The position numbers and the translations under genes were made by a program. 64,000 bases of DNA from Pisaster brevispinus. Lineage: Eukaryota; Echinodermata; Asteroidea; Forcipulatida; Asteriidae. This document shows, one piece after another, positions 11,544 through 22,682 of this stretch (positions are counted from its first letter, which is position 1; each line of letters opens with the position of its first letter). The notes under the pieces are model-generated. The model made no database searches and was not told the origin of the DNA. It saw only the letters and a program-made list of their open reading frames with translations. Where the stretch lies: assembly GCA_023634235.1 (NCBI GenBank), contig JAMKCF010000023.1, positions 2,517,001 to 2,581,000 on the forward strand. Direction: 5' to 3'.

Positions 11544-12119
11544 ACGAAGCGTTACTTAAACTGCAGTGCCTGTCTTGATGTTTTGATGGTACTACTAGTA
11601 CTCCTCGGCAAGCAAAGTAATACACCCCACTGCCCGTACTACAACGTACTCCCAAAGATCTGTTGTACACGAATTCCATACTCGATACTCGACAGAAAAA
11701 TAACTTGGACTCGAAGTTTCGTTCTTTATACTCGACTGGAAAAGTACTTGGAATATAGTCGTGGTCAAATTTGAGTTGTCATAATAGCCAGTGTTTGATT
11801 GTACTTATGTTTAAAAGCTATCCTAACAAACACACAATGTCATCTAGAATTGAGTGCACAAAATAATAAAATAATACAAATAAATGTGTTGATGGGTGTG
11901 GGTGAATGTGGTGTGGATGGATGTTTGGTGGTATGGGTATCTTGAGGTGGGTGTGGGTATGGGTGTTGGGTTGATGTGGGTATACATGCCCACACACACA
12001 CACACCAACTTACGGGGTACTTTTAACAATGGTTTTCTTTGTTATAATGGTACCCCACAGAGAATTTCTTTGAAAAAGGGAATAATATAACAACAATAGC
12101 AGGACCTCATGTACCGGAT
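11544..12119. other. Non-coding with GT-rich tract and a diverged dispersed repeat
   Basis: Bases 11,884-12,005 are GGGTGTGGGT-like low complexity ending in (CA)n. Bases 12,020-12,110 are a diverged copy of the repeat at 6290-6400. No gene is seen. Confidence 0.55.
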
Positions 12120-12871
12120 AAATGATGGCGCTGTCCAATTCTTGGGGTTACACTAGACAGCCATCTATCTCTACGCAAGCATCTGAACATAATATGTCGC
12201 AAAGCCTCATTCGCACTCTATAGAATCGGCAAAGTGCGCCATCTCCTCGACAAGCAAACTACAGAAATTCTGGTCCACTCATTTGTAAGCTCTCTACTGG
12301 ATAACTGCAATTCTCTCTTGTTTGACATTCCCCAAAAAGACATAGCTAAACTTCAACGTATTCAGAATTCCGCTGCCCGTCTAGTATCACGTTCTACGAA
12401 GCCCAATTACATCACTCCGGTTCTCAAAGAATTACACTGGCTACCCATCTCTTTTAGAATACAGTACAAGCTCCTCATTACTACTTTCAAAGCAATTCAT
12501 GGAACATGCCCCAGCTACCTGTCTGACCTCCTCATCCCATATGTACCAGCCCGATCACTCCGTTCCTCATCACAACATCTCCTCACCATACCATCCGTTC
12601 GTACTAAATCTTTTGGTTCAAGGATTTTCTCCAGTGCTGCCCCCAACTTTCTTCCCAGCTACATCCGCTCTCCACAGAGCATAGAACAATTCAAAACTCA
12701 GCTCAAATCCCATTTGTTTTCTATTGCCTATTGTTCAGTTTAATCCTTTTGTTTGCCTATTATTATTGTATTTATTGTTAATTGCCTTTTGTTTTTGTTA
12801 AGCGCATTGGTATTTCTTTCAGTTATGAAATGCGCTCTATAAGAATTAGCTATTATTATTATTATTATTAA
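12120..12871 (+). mobile_element. 5'-truncated non-LTR retrotransposon (L2/CR1-type) 3' end
   Basis: An uninterrupted plus-strand frame (about 12,140-12,742) reads as the C-terminal part of a LINE reverse transcriptase ORF. Features are an LGVTLDSHLSL motif, then a thumb-like region with LVHSFVSSLLDNCNSLL, LQRIQNSAARLV and ELHWLPISFRIQYKL, and a FPSYIRSP-like end. These are the usual blocks of L2/CR1-clade ORF2 tails. Catalytic RT palm, endonuclease and ORF1 are absent, so this is a typical 5' truncation. After the TAA the 3' UTR ends in GCGCTCTATAAGAATTAGC followed by (ATT)n, the microsatellite tail of such elements. The surviving frame has no stops, suggesting a fairly young insertion. Clade assignment is by recall of motif layout only. 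Confidence 0.8.
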
Positions 12872-15800
12872 TTCAGTGACACTCCAAGTTTGACTTGAAA
12901 AACATAAAACTGTAACATTTTGATTACATGTTTTTATGGATGTGGTTCATGTCGGGTATTATTATCATATTGTGTCATATTGACTGGGGTTTTTAGTGAA
13001 AATAATGTGACCAGGAACAAACAAGACTTTTTAGTAAGTGGTTATAACTGGGGCAATGAGACTGAGAATATTTTTTCAGATTCTCGGGTAGCAATAACAT
13101 GTTTTCATGCCTCAAATGGGCAATCATCAGTTGCAATTAGTTGATTCTGGAAGAATCAGTATGTGTCGTGTCTATTATGTAGACAGTAGGGTTGATTAAA
13201 TTGGCTTCGGTTCGAAGTTTTTCCGTAACTGCAGTTCGTTTGGGAACTATTATTTTGAGTGTTGTCTTTGTTTGTTTGTGACTTGTTCCACCAATAAGAA
13301 TATCAATACTTCTAGTGTTTCATCAACATGTGCTTTATGAACATGACCTTCGCCAAAACCAGAATCATCGGGAATGGAGGAGAGCTGTTGGTGGGTGTAG
13401 AGTCATTTGGACTTATATTAAGTTCCGCTCTGATTAGTTTTTTTCCGTATGTTTTGGTCTTTTTGTTAAAGCAATGAAGGGAGGATTTGGGAATATTAGT
13501 TGAAATCACCCAAAAATTTTCTACGGTTAGAAGACAACTATTCTAATTGAACCGTTTGAATTTTGAGCAGGTACGTGAAAAGCGATTGGCCTTTTGATGA
13601 GATTGTGAAGTGTTAGCTCATTTGGTTAACTTGCGTTCGGCCATATTTCTAGAGAGCGGGGTTTATTTCAAATAAATTACTGTTAAAAATAATTTGATTT
13701 ATAATAATATTATATTTGGAATGCCGTAGTATATTATTATTATAATAGTAGTGCAAACAATGACAATGCAATGTAAAAAGTCGTGTGTGGGGTGGGTGTG
13801 GGTATGGTCTGGGTGCGTTTGTGGAGTGGGTATGGGATAAGTGTGGGGTGAGTGTGGGGCTTGTCTGATGGGTAAGGGTCAGGAGTGGTTGTGGGGTGGG
13901 TTTGGGTCTTGGATGTGGGGTGGGTGTGGGGTGGGTGTGGGTTGGTTTTGTTTATTACATGTTCACCGTTGTATATCGACTAAGTTGTTGGGAATAATAG
14001 ATAGCTCCCGATAGAGGCCACCTTTAAGGGCAACTTGAAGTTTGACTTTGAGCTGTGTCAAGTGTTCTTTCTTTTGAAAGCATTAAGTAGCTCACCGACC
14101 AATCTTGCCGCACGCAGTATTTGTGCGTCACGCATAGCTGTGCGTTCACACAATGCATTGATTCCGCGCCCATACAGATGGCCGACTTTGTGCTGTGTGA
14201 CGGTGGTAACAATTGTTTTGTGTGTGTGCACCCTATATTAAAACCAAACGGGAGCATCAACACATAAAGTAACAAGTCCGAGTAGTGCTAAAAAATTATT
14301 GGTTCCAACTTACCTTGTCGGTGAATAACAAAAGCTTTCTCCGTCAAAGAGTCAGGTGTAGAAGCTACGTCTGCCAGGATGTCCCGTATCAAAAACGATC
14401 TCTTCGTATAACTATTCATTCTGGCGATGGCTATTTAACACGGTACCGTACAGATGAGTTCTTCCAAAATGAAGAAATTTGGAAACAAAACTTGAGATGT
14501 CTGCCTACATCAATATTGAAAACTTGATGAGCATGCAGTTTGTCCGTTGATGGGTTTCCTGTCAAAGGCGTGTAATTTAGTCCAACTGGGAATCGGCTTC
14601 GAAACACATTTTGTTAAAAGTACCTTAAGGTTGTAAACTAATGTACCGACTTTAGTTTAAAGAGTGCCTTGAGCACTAACCACATTGATTTCGTCGCCGT
14701 ACAAGATTGGCTGCTTTCGATGAAATACTATATGCAGCAGGCTATAACAAGGACGACGAAGTAGGCCGAAAGATCATCATTCAAGTTCAAGATGGCTCAG
14801 GTTTTTATCCATGCTCAAAAATGTATTTCTTACAGCTGGACAAATTATTGAATGCTCTGCTTATTGCTTGCTCGGTCGATCGATACGTTTTATGTAACAA
14901 CAGTTGGAAAGCTACTGATTGCAGTTCCTACTTTCTGTAATGATTGTGACCCAGCTTATGACTGTGTAAAACAAGGTTGATCGTCACCACCGTGGCCCGT
15001 ACCACTGTGATAGTACGACTATTTACCTCACGTACCATTCAACAACTTGGGATGATAATTAAGCTTGTCACGAAGACATTTAACCATGTATGATGGAGGC
15101 CCATTGACCGCCTTCTTGAAGGCGTTTGTCATCATATACCGCGTTTTCACAGCATTAATGGGACGCAGCTAACCAAGACTCCGTCAGCTAGATATACTGG
15201 GTGTTCAAGAGTAAATACTGGTTATACTACCGATTGTGATGCTTGTTGGTTGATCGGTCTCCCACGGGAACCTGTTTTCTTCTGCGTCTTCTGGCTAGCA
15301 ACATGTAGTCTGACAGCGCACAAGCCATAATTAAGACTGATGTTCCACTTTCAGCACTCGATGTTTGGGATAATTGTCGAACCTTGAGACCTGGCAACTA
15401 GAAATTGTAAATGGTTAATGTGACGAGAGAGACGAACCGCTCAGCACACGCAATTTAATCCGGAATAGAAAGTGCGGTTGTGTGCCACAACTAAACCTAC
15501 AAATTGAGCCGTTTATGGAAAACAATGAAGTTTCCCAAGACTGAGAAGAGGCGGGTGGGGATGGAACCGTTGGGTGTCCTTGAAGAATCTTTTCAACATT
15601 GTTAAGTGTGTAAGCCCCTATATGAAATTAGAAAGACATCTTGGAATTAGTTTACAAATTCAGCTTCATGGGTTAGTACAATAATGGTCGCTCGTGAATC
15701 ACAAACAATCATGACTTTCAGATGTGCCAACAAAAAAGCCAGTGTTTTACTTAATAATTCGTCTTTTAAACGCACAAAATCATTATCCTATCAGAATCAA

Positions 15801-16164
15801 CTCTGGTATTTTCCCAAAGACCAACAAGGCTAATTTTTCATGTAGGCCTAAGCCCAACTTGGCATGAACGTCATACAAAATCTACATGGTCCTAAAATTG
15901 CTTTTCCCTCTATAACAAAAGAGGATGTAACCTGTTTATTTATTTCGTCTTATTTATCCAGGATAGCCCAATCTGTTTCCAATAGACTATTCCCTCATTT
16001 GTGCTCTGGATAGTACTGTAAAATAAAAAAAGGATACAAGACAAAATCAGCTAAAAACAATACCTAAATGAATACAAAGAATTCGATATAAGAAGTACAT
16101 ATTGGGGCCTAAAATTACCCCCACAACCCCCCCCCCCAAAAAAAACACACCAAACAACAACAAG
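12872..16164. other. Non-coding, nothing recognised except GT-rich tract
   Basis: Bases 13,785-13,950 are GTGTGGGGTGGG-like low complexity. The rest is unassigned. The small open frames at 14,285-14,527 and 14,707-14,940 show no domain and no consistent splice context. Confidence 0.45.
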
Positions 16165-16194
16165 AGCAGCAGCACTAGCAGCAGCAGCAGCACT

Positions 16195-16232
<38 letters not shown>
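16165..16232. repeat. (AGC)n trinucleotide repeat
   Basis: About 22 AGC triplets, interrupted by ACTAGC twice, follow a C-run/A-run tract. On the minus strand they read as poly-Ala or poly-Leu open frames, which are artefacts. Confidence 0.9.
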
Positions 16233-16430
16233 CAGAAGCAGACAACAAAACAAAACAACTAAACAACACAAAACAATCAATAAAAAAAACAGCCACAAGT
16301 TCAAGAGGCGTTCGGAGAAAAGTATAGAAGCCTTGTACATAAGTGACCGGGGTGAGACAAAAACAAAATACACCAGTAAATAAATGGCTTAAAACACAAA
16401 GCAATGGGTTTGCCCATTGTTGCTAACATT

Positions 16431-17948
16431 ACAAGCTCGGTAGGTTTATCGAGCACGGGGGTGACGAAGTAAAGACTCGCTCCTGCAGCTATGAAAGACC
16501 AACAAGCTCGGTAGGTTTATCGAGCACGGGGGTGACGAAGTAAAGACTCGCTCCTGCAGCTCTGAAAAACCAACAAGCTTGGTAGGTTTATCGAGCACGG
16601 GGGTGACGGAGTAAAGACTCGCTCCTGCAGCTATGAAAGACCAACAAGCTTGGTAGGTTTATCGAGCACGGGGGTGACGGAGTAAAGGCTCGCTTTTGCA
16701 GTTATGTAAGACCAACAAGCTTGGTAGGTTTATCGAGCACAGGGGTGACGAGTATACTCGCTTTCAGTTATGTAAGACCAACAAGCTTAGTAGGTTTATC
16801 GAGCACGGGGGTGACGAGTATACTCGCTTTCAGTTATGAAAAACCAACAAGCTTGGTAGGTTTATCGAGCACGGGGGTGACGGAGTAAAGACTCGCTCCC
16901 GCAGTTATGAAAGACCAACAAGCTTGGTAGGTTTATCGAGCACGGGGGTGACGAGTATACTCGCTTTCAGTTATGAAAAACCAACAAGCTTGGTAGGTTT
17001 ATCGAGCACGGGGGTGACGGAGTAAAACTCGCTCCCGCAGTTATGAAAGACCAACAAGCTTAGTAGGTTTATCGAGCACGGGGGTGACGGAGTAATTAGA
17101 CTCGCTCCCGCAGTTATGAAAAACCAACAAGCTTGGTCGGTTTATCGAGCACGGGGGTGACGAGTATACTCGCTTTCAGTTATGTAAGACCAACAAGCTT
17201 GGTCGGTTTATCGAGTACGGGGGTGACGGAGTAAAAACTCGCTCCCGCAGTTATGAAAAACCAACAAGTTTGGTAGGTTTATCGAATACGGGGGTGACGG
17301 AGTAATTAGACTCGCTCCCGCAGTTATGAAAGACCAACAAGCTTGGTAGGTTTATCGAGCACGGGGGTGACGGAGTAATTAGACTTGTTCCCGCAGTTAT
17401 GAAAAACCAACAAGCTTGGTAGGTTTACAGAGCACGGGGGTGACGAGTATACTCGCTTTCAGTTATGTAAGACCAACAAGCTTGGTAGGTTTATCGAGCA
17501 CGGGGGTGACGGAGTAAAACTCGCTCCCGCAGTTATGTAAGACCAACAAGCTCGGTAGGTTTATCGAGCACGGGGGTGACGGAGTAAAACTCGCTCCCGC
17601 AGTTATGTAAGACCAACAAGCTTGGTAGGTTTATCGAGCACGGGGGTGACGGAGTAAAACTCGCTCCCGCAGTTATGTAAAACCAACAAGCTTGGTAGGT
17701 TTATCGAGCACGGGGGTGACGGAGTAAAACTCGCTCCCGCAGTTATGTAAGACCAACAAGCTTGGTAGGTTTATCGAGCACGGGGGTGACGAAGTAAAAC
17801 TCGCTCCCGCAGTTATGAAAGACCAACAAGCTCGGTAGGATTATCGAGCACGGGGGTGACGGAGTAAAGACTCGCTTTCAGTTATGAAAGACCAACAAGC
17901 TTGGTAGGTTTATCGAGCACGGGGGTGACGGAGTAAAACTCGCTCCCA
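16431..17948. repeat. Satellite A: 22 copies of a 66-73-bp unit upstream of gag
   Basis: Each unit contains ACCAACAAGCTTGGTAGG then TTTATCGAGCACGGGGGTGACG, followed by one of two 3' halves. The short type reads CGAGTATACTCGCTTTCAG. The long type reads GGAGTAA(N)ACTCGCTCCCGCAG. All units therefore have two potential stems: GCTCG or GCTTG with CGAGC, and GAGT with ACTC. The two subtypes are interspersed. The array ends exactly where the retrotransposon leader/gag sequence begins (CTCGCTCCCAACAGAG). It could be the element's 5' untranslated region or an unrelated satellite it landed in. No LTR copy was found to decide. Confidence 0.9.
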
Positions 17949-18035
17949 ACAGAGAGAAAAACGAGTTCAGCACGGCCCTGGCCGCTGAAAAGAAAACCGA
18001 GAGTAATTGTAGAGAAAGAGAAGGAAGGGAAGGAT

Positions 18036-18963
18036 TTGGTGCAGTCTAATCGACGCCCAAATATTACTCCCGATAGATACAGTGGAAAAGTGCTGTGGAA
18101 AGAGTATTTCCGGCACTTTGAGTCATGTCGGATAGTAAACCAGTGGAACGAAGAGCAAGCCGTGAGTTATTTATCGGCAAGTTTGCAAGGAAATGCCCTG
18201 AGATTGTTAGGGGACGTTCCTACTGGTCAGACACAGACATATAGTCGACTAGTAAAGTTACTAGAGAGGCGATTTGGTTCCGGTCGCCAGAGTGAAAACT
18301 ATTTGGTCGAGCTGAGGCATCGCCGGCAAGGACCAAAAGAGACGTTGCAAGAGTTGGGTCAAGCCATACAAGAGTTAACGGTCAAGGCGTACCCTGACAT
18401 ACAGGAAGAGTCACGCGATCGTTTGGCAAAGAATCATTTCCTAGATGCGGTCGAAAGTCGGTCTGTTCGGGAGGGCATAAACAGAGCCCGACCGAAAAAT
18501 TTAGATGAGGCCATTCGAGCTGCATTGGAGACTGAGAACTTTGAAAAAGAGAAATTTTGACGGAAAGCCAGTAAAATTGGCTAGAGTGTTAGATACTGGA
18601 ATGGAACAGAGGTTTCGTGACATCGAGAAAGAAATGAAGAGTTTTCTTGGATTGTTAACAGAGCTAACAAAACAAGTGCAAGACAAGAGGGCCTCAGCAG
18701 AGAGAACTACTGAGAACAGACAGATACCATCACAGAGTAAGCAAAGTGTTAAGAGATGCTTTAATTGTGATAAGCAAGGACACTTTGCGAGAGAGTGTAA
18801 GAAACCAAGGACGGTTAACCCAAAGCGTGTGGGCTCGAAGTGCTTTAAGTGTGGAAAGCACGGCCATTTCGCTAAAGAGTGTGGGGAACCTAAAAGAGAA
18901 AATGGACAGCAGGGAAACGAGAGCCAGCCGCTCGAAGGGCCCGCGGTCAGGCTGGAGATGTGA
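18036..18963 (+). pseudogene. Gypsy gag with two CCHC zinc knuckles (frameshifted)
   Basis: The first part is a retrotransposon gag/capsid-like domain, from the segment with YSGKVLWKEYFRHFESC to about 18,555. There the frame stops at a TTTT run and continues one base out of register. The second frame carries two zinc knuckles of the form C-x2-C-x4-H-x4-C, at 18,758-18,799 (CFNCDKQGHFAREC) and 18,841-18,882 (CFKCGKHGHFAKEC). These bind the element RNA in gag families. No ATG is seen at the N-terminus; the frame is open back through the purine-rich leader, so the true start is uncertain. Gag ends at TGA 18,961, and the protease frame lies -1 to it, as in many retroelements. Confidence 0.85.
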
Positions 18964-19643
18964 GGGGGCCAAAGCGACACCATAGAGATTACGGAGAAGT
19001 CATGGTAGAGAAGCGGCAGAAATCTGAGATGGAAAAGGTAGTTACACTACCTAATCCAAACCTTAGTCCCCGCTATGGCTTGTTCGTAGATGGCATGATA
19101 AGAAAAACGAAGTGTCGTTTTTTGATTGACACTGGTGCGACTGATACGCTTATCAGTAGCAGAGTGTATTACGAGATCCCTAGAGAACAGAGACCTGTCT
19201 TAGAGACAGACAGTGTAAGAGTTAGGCAGGTGGATGGAAGTCCCCTGTCAGTACTGGAAGTCGCATGGGTCGATGTTCAGGTTGGGCGAGCAACACACCC
19301 AGTGAGAGCGATCTTCACTGAGATGAAGTACTCCGGAATTTTGGGGATGGATTTCATTTTGCCCACAGGGGGTAATTTGGATTTCAAGACCAAAGAGTGG
19401 AGAATAAATGGCGAGAGGATCAAGTGCACAAGTAATGCTGGAGAGCCATTTATTGGGAGAATTATGGTTGCAGAGACAACCATAATTCCTTCCGGGCATG
19501 AGGCAGTAGTGCCAGGCATTATTGTTAGAAGAGAAGAAGAGTTTGCTGGGCCGGCCATAGTTGAGCCTATGGAAGGAGGTGGAGACTTAGCCCAGAAAGG
19601 CTTAGTCTTGGCCAGGTCACTTGTAAAGTCAGGGAACTTGTAA
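18960..19643 (+). pseudogene. Gypsy aspartic protease segment
   Basis: The frame lies -1 relative to gag. It contains the retropepsin active-site block FLIDTGATDTLIS (from about 19,120) and a downstream ILGMDFI block, corresponding to the conserved flap/IL-G segment. Retropepsins act as homodimers and cut the gag-pol polyprotein. The frame ends just after a 17-bp tandem duplication (TTGTAAAGTCAGGGAAC at 19,621-19,637 and 19,638-19,654). That duplication throws the reading frame out before RT, so the separation of protease and RT in this copy is a lesion, not a gene boundary. Confidence 0.85.
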
Positions 19644-19666
19644 AGTCAGGGAACAAGATTGTTCCG

Positions 19667-20896
19667 TTGCGGGTGTTCAACCAAGGCACAGAGAAAAGAA
19701 TGGCTCGTAAGGGGATCACTGTGGGAGTAATTTCCACGGTGGAACCTGAGGCGATCAGAGAGGAGGCGAGTGGGTCTAGTGAGGCGACACAGGGTTTGCC
19801 GAAGCATTTACTAGACTTGTACAGAAGAAGTACAGATAAAGTGAAGGGCGAGCACCATGGTCAAGTCAGAGAATGCTTGGTAGAATTCCAAAATGTTTTC
19901 TCGAGTGGTGATAATGATATTGGCAGAACGGATGTTGTGAAACATCACATATCCACCGGAGAGGCTAGACCGGTCAAAGAGAGGCCACGAAGGCACCCTG
20001 ACTGTGTCCAAAGAGAGATTCAGAGACAGGTCGTTGACCTAGAGAAACGAGGAGTGATAGAACCTTCGGATAGTCCGTGGGCAGCCAATGTCGTACTGGT
20101 AGGCAAGAAAGATGGGACCAAGCGTTTCTGTGTAGACTACAGAAAGTTAAACGCGGTCACCATAAAAGATGCGTACCCAGTGCCTCGCATTGATGAGACT
20201 TTCGGTGCGTTAAGTGGTGCGAAGTGGTTCTCAACGCTTGATTTGGCGTCAGGATACTGACAGGTTGACTTAGATGATGATGCCAGTCAGAAGTCAACAT
20301 TTGTTGTGAGAAATGGACTATACAGATGGAAATGTATGCCATTTGGGCTCTGTAACGCCCCAGCTACCTTCGAGAGACTTATGGAGAAGGTCATGTCGGG
20401 ATTACAGTGGGAAATTCTGCTGATCTATCTAGATGACATAATTGTCTTTGGTAAGACAGTTCCGGAGATGATAGAGAGGCTAAGAGTGGTGTTCAGTAGA
20501 CTTAGACAGGCAGGGCTTAAGTTAAAGCCCAGTAAGTGCCACTTGTTTAAAGAGTCAGTGACCTACTTGGGACACATAGTGACGACAGAAGGCGTAGCCA
20601 CCGATCCGAAGAAGATACAGACCATCAGAGATTGGCCTGTCCCTAAGAGTGTGAAGGATGTAAGAAGCCTTGCGTCCTATTACAGAAAGTTCATACAGGG
20701 TTTTGCAGAGATAGCTAGCCCTTTGCATGCTCTGACAGAGAAGTCAAGAGAGTTTGAGTGGAGTGATTTATGCCAGAGGGCATTTGAAGAACTCAAGAGT
20801 AGACTCCAAACATCTCCGATCTTGTCGTACCCATGCCGGAGGGAGACTTCATCCTCGACACGGATGCTAGTGGAGATGGCATTGGGGCGGTGTTGA
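19667..20896 (+). pseudogene. Gypsy reverse transcriptase (nonsense and frameshift)
   Basis: The RT domain is clear: an N-terminal [17 protein letters not shown] block, [23 protein letters not shown], then a stop (TGA 20,258-20,260) where the family has Trp. The same frame then continues with MPFGLCNAPATFERLM and the catalytic YLDD (about 20,426-20,437), then YLGHIVTTEG and the thumb/connection segment. A single-base change at about 20,830 ends this frame and shifts into the RNase H frame. RT copies element RNA into cDNA. In this copy it cannot give a full-length product. Confidence 0.9.
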
Positions 20897-21325
20897 GTCA
20901 AGTTCAGGAGGGTGAAGAGAGAGTTCTGGCTTATGCTAGCCGCAAGAAGCCAGAAAGGAATTACTGCGTAACCCACAGAGAGTTGTTGGCCGTTGTAGTG
21001 TACTTGAAGTATTTCAAACAGTATCTAAAGCAGGAAGGTCACAGTCCGAACTGACCACAGCGCCTTAAGATGGATTCTAAATTTTAAGAACCCGGAAGGG
21101 CAGATGGCACGTTGGCTCAAAGTAATTTCCGAGTATGATATAGAGATCCAGCACAGAGCTGGAAGGAAGCACGGCAACGCTGATGGGTTGTCAAGACGAC
21201 CCTGCAAGCAGTGTGGCCGGGAAGAACTGGTAGAAAAGGGAGAGACAAACGGAACGTCTGGGGAGACGTTAGAGAGAAAAGATGCACGAGAGGAAAAGTT
21301 GTTGGTTAGGGGCGTAGCAGCCTAA
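20833..21325 (+). pseudogene. Gypsy RNase H and tether
   Basis: FILDTDASGDGIGAVLSQ is the RNase H first catalytic block. It is followed by LAYASRKKPERNY and THRELLAVV. A second frameshift near 21,040 moves the TDHSALRWIL and NADGLSRRP blocks into another frame (from ~21,044). The frame ends with an in-frame TAA at 21,323-21,325, ahead of the integrase. RNase H degrades the RNA strand of the RNA:DNA hybrid during reverse transcription. Confidence 0.85.
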
Positions 21326-21337
21326 CCAAGTATCCCC

Positions 21338-22602
21338 GTGGAGGCTTTCAGAAAAGCCCAAGTAGAGGATGAGACCACGAGTTGGGTCTTAAGGGCCAAA
21401 GAGGAGGGCAAGGACCGTCTGGAGTGGAGGGAGATTTCCCACTTGACGGCGGCACATAAGACATATTGGTCTTATTGGGACCAGCTATGTGTCAGAGATG
21501 AGTTGGTTCATAAGAGATTGGAGTCAGACAATGGCAAAGTAGTAAGATGGCTACTAGTTGTGCCTCAGAGTATGAGGAAAGAGATACTCAGAGAAGTGCA
21601 CTGTGGATTGCTAAGTGGTCACTTGGGCATAAAGAAAACCTTGGCAAAGATGAAATATAGATATTTCTGGCCGGGTATGTCCGCAGACGTACGCTCCTTC
21701 ATAAGGAGTTGTGACCTGTGTGCAAGAAGAAAGTCACCTGCAAAGAAAAGTGTCGCTCCCTTGCAGCAGTACCGTGTATGGTGGAGCGGTTTAACAAGAC
21801 ACTGGTAAACATGGTGGCAGTGCTCATTAATCCGCAAGGAAAGCAGAAGGATTGGGATAAATTCCTCCCTTATGCGACCTTTGCCTATAGGTGCACTCCA
21901 CAAGACTCTACAGGAGAGTCGCCCAACATGATGATGTTGGGAAGAGAAGTTAGTATACCGGTGGACTTGACAACAGGTTGTCCTGAGACCGAGGTTGAGA
22001 CTAACACAGATTTCGCAGAAGAACTGCGCAGAAACATGCAGAGTGCCCACCAGAGGGTTAGAGATTGTCTCGGGAAGAGTGCCCGGAGGCAAAAGAGAAA
22101 CTACGACCGAAGAGCAACCGAGAAAGGTCTCAAAGAGGGCGATTTCGCCTGGTTGCACAACTCGGCAAGGAGAAAGCAAATGTCCCCCAAGCTCCAGCTG
22201 AGATGGGAGGGACCGTGGCTTATCGTTAAGAAGTTGTCGGATGTGACATTCCGCATACAGTTTCGGCGGAATGGGAAGCTCAAAGTGGTACATTCCGTTA
22301 GGCTGAAGCCGTACCAGAGAGAAAAGTTGGTTCCCTGGACTCTGGAGGGTGTGGAAGAGAACCCTCAGGTTGAGGAAGTGGTGCACGAGATCACTGAAAT
22401 GTCTAAAGAGGGCAAAGTAGGTGAAGAAGAAAACTGTCAGAGTGACACAGTAGAAGAGGTTGTGTCTGAAGCAGAGACGCCAGGAGAGGAAGCGTATCAA
22501 GGGGAGATGCTAAAGATAAGCAATAGGGATGAAGTATCCGAACCAGAGTGTCGGAGGTATCCCAAGAGAGCCCATCGGGTACCTTCCAGGTATCGAGACT
22601 AG
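21338..22602 (+). pseudogene. Gypsy integrase lacking its catalytic core
   Basis: The N-terminal zinc-binding part is present: HCGLLSGH about 40 residues before CDLCARRK, an HHCC arrangement. The frame then jumps at about 21,775-21,785 directly into MVERFNKTL, which in this family lies after the D,D,E core. The DDE core (about 120 or more residues) has therefore been deleted, with a frame change at the junction. The C-terminal part is intact through 22,602. It includes a region with a GPY/F-like module (WEGPWLIVKK...VHSVRLKPY) and a final acidic tail ending in a basic RRYPKRAHR segment. Integration activity is impossible for this copy. Confidence 0.85.
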
Positions 22603-22682
22603 TGTACATGCAGAAACTCTAGCGAAGGGTCGGCAATAACGTTAGTTTTTGTTTTGTTGACCCACAGATACAAGAGATAAAG

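Noticed and set aside
16047..16404. Poly-Leu and poly-Ala frames
   Set aside because: Translation of an (AGC)n microsatellite.
16431..17948. CRISPR-like array
   Set aside because: Regular repeats without unique spacers: the intervening parts are themselves two recurring unit types, in a eukaryotic genome. It is a satellite.
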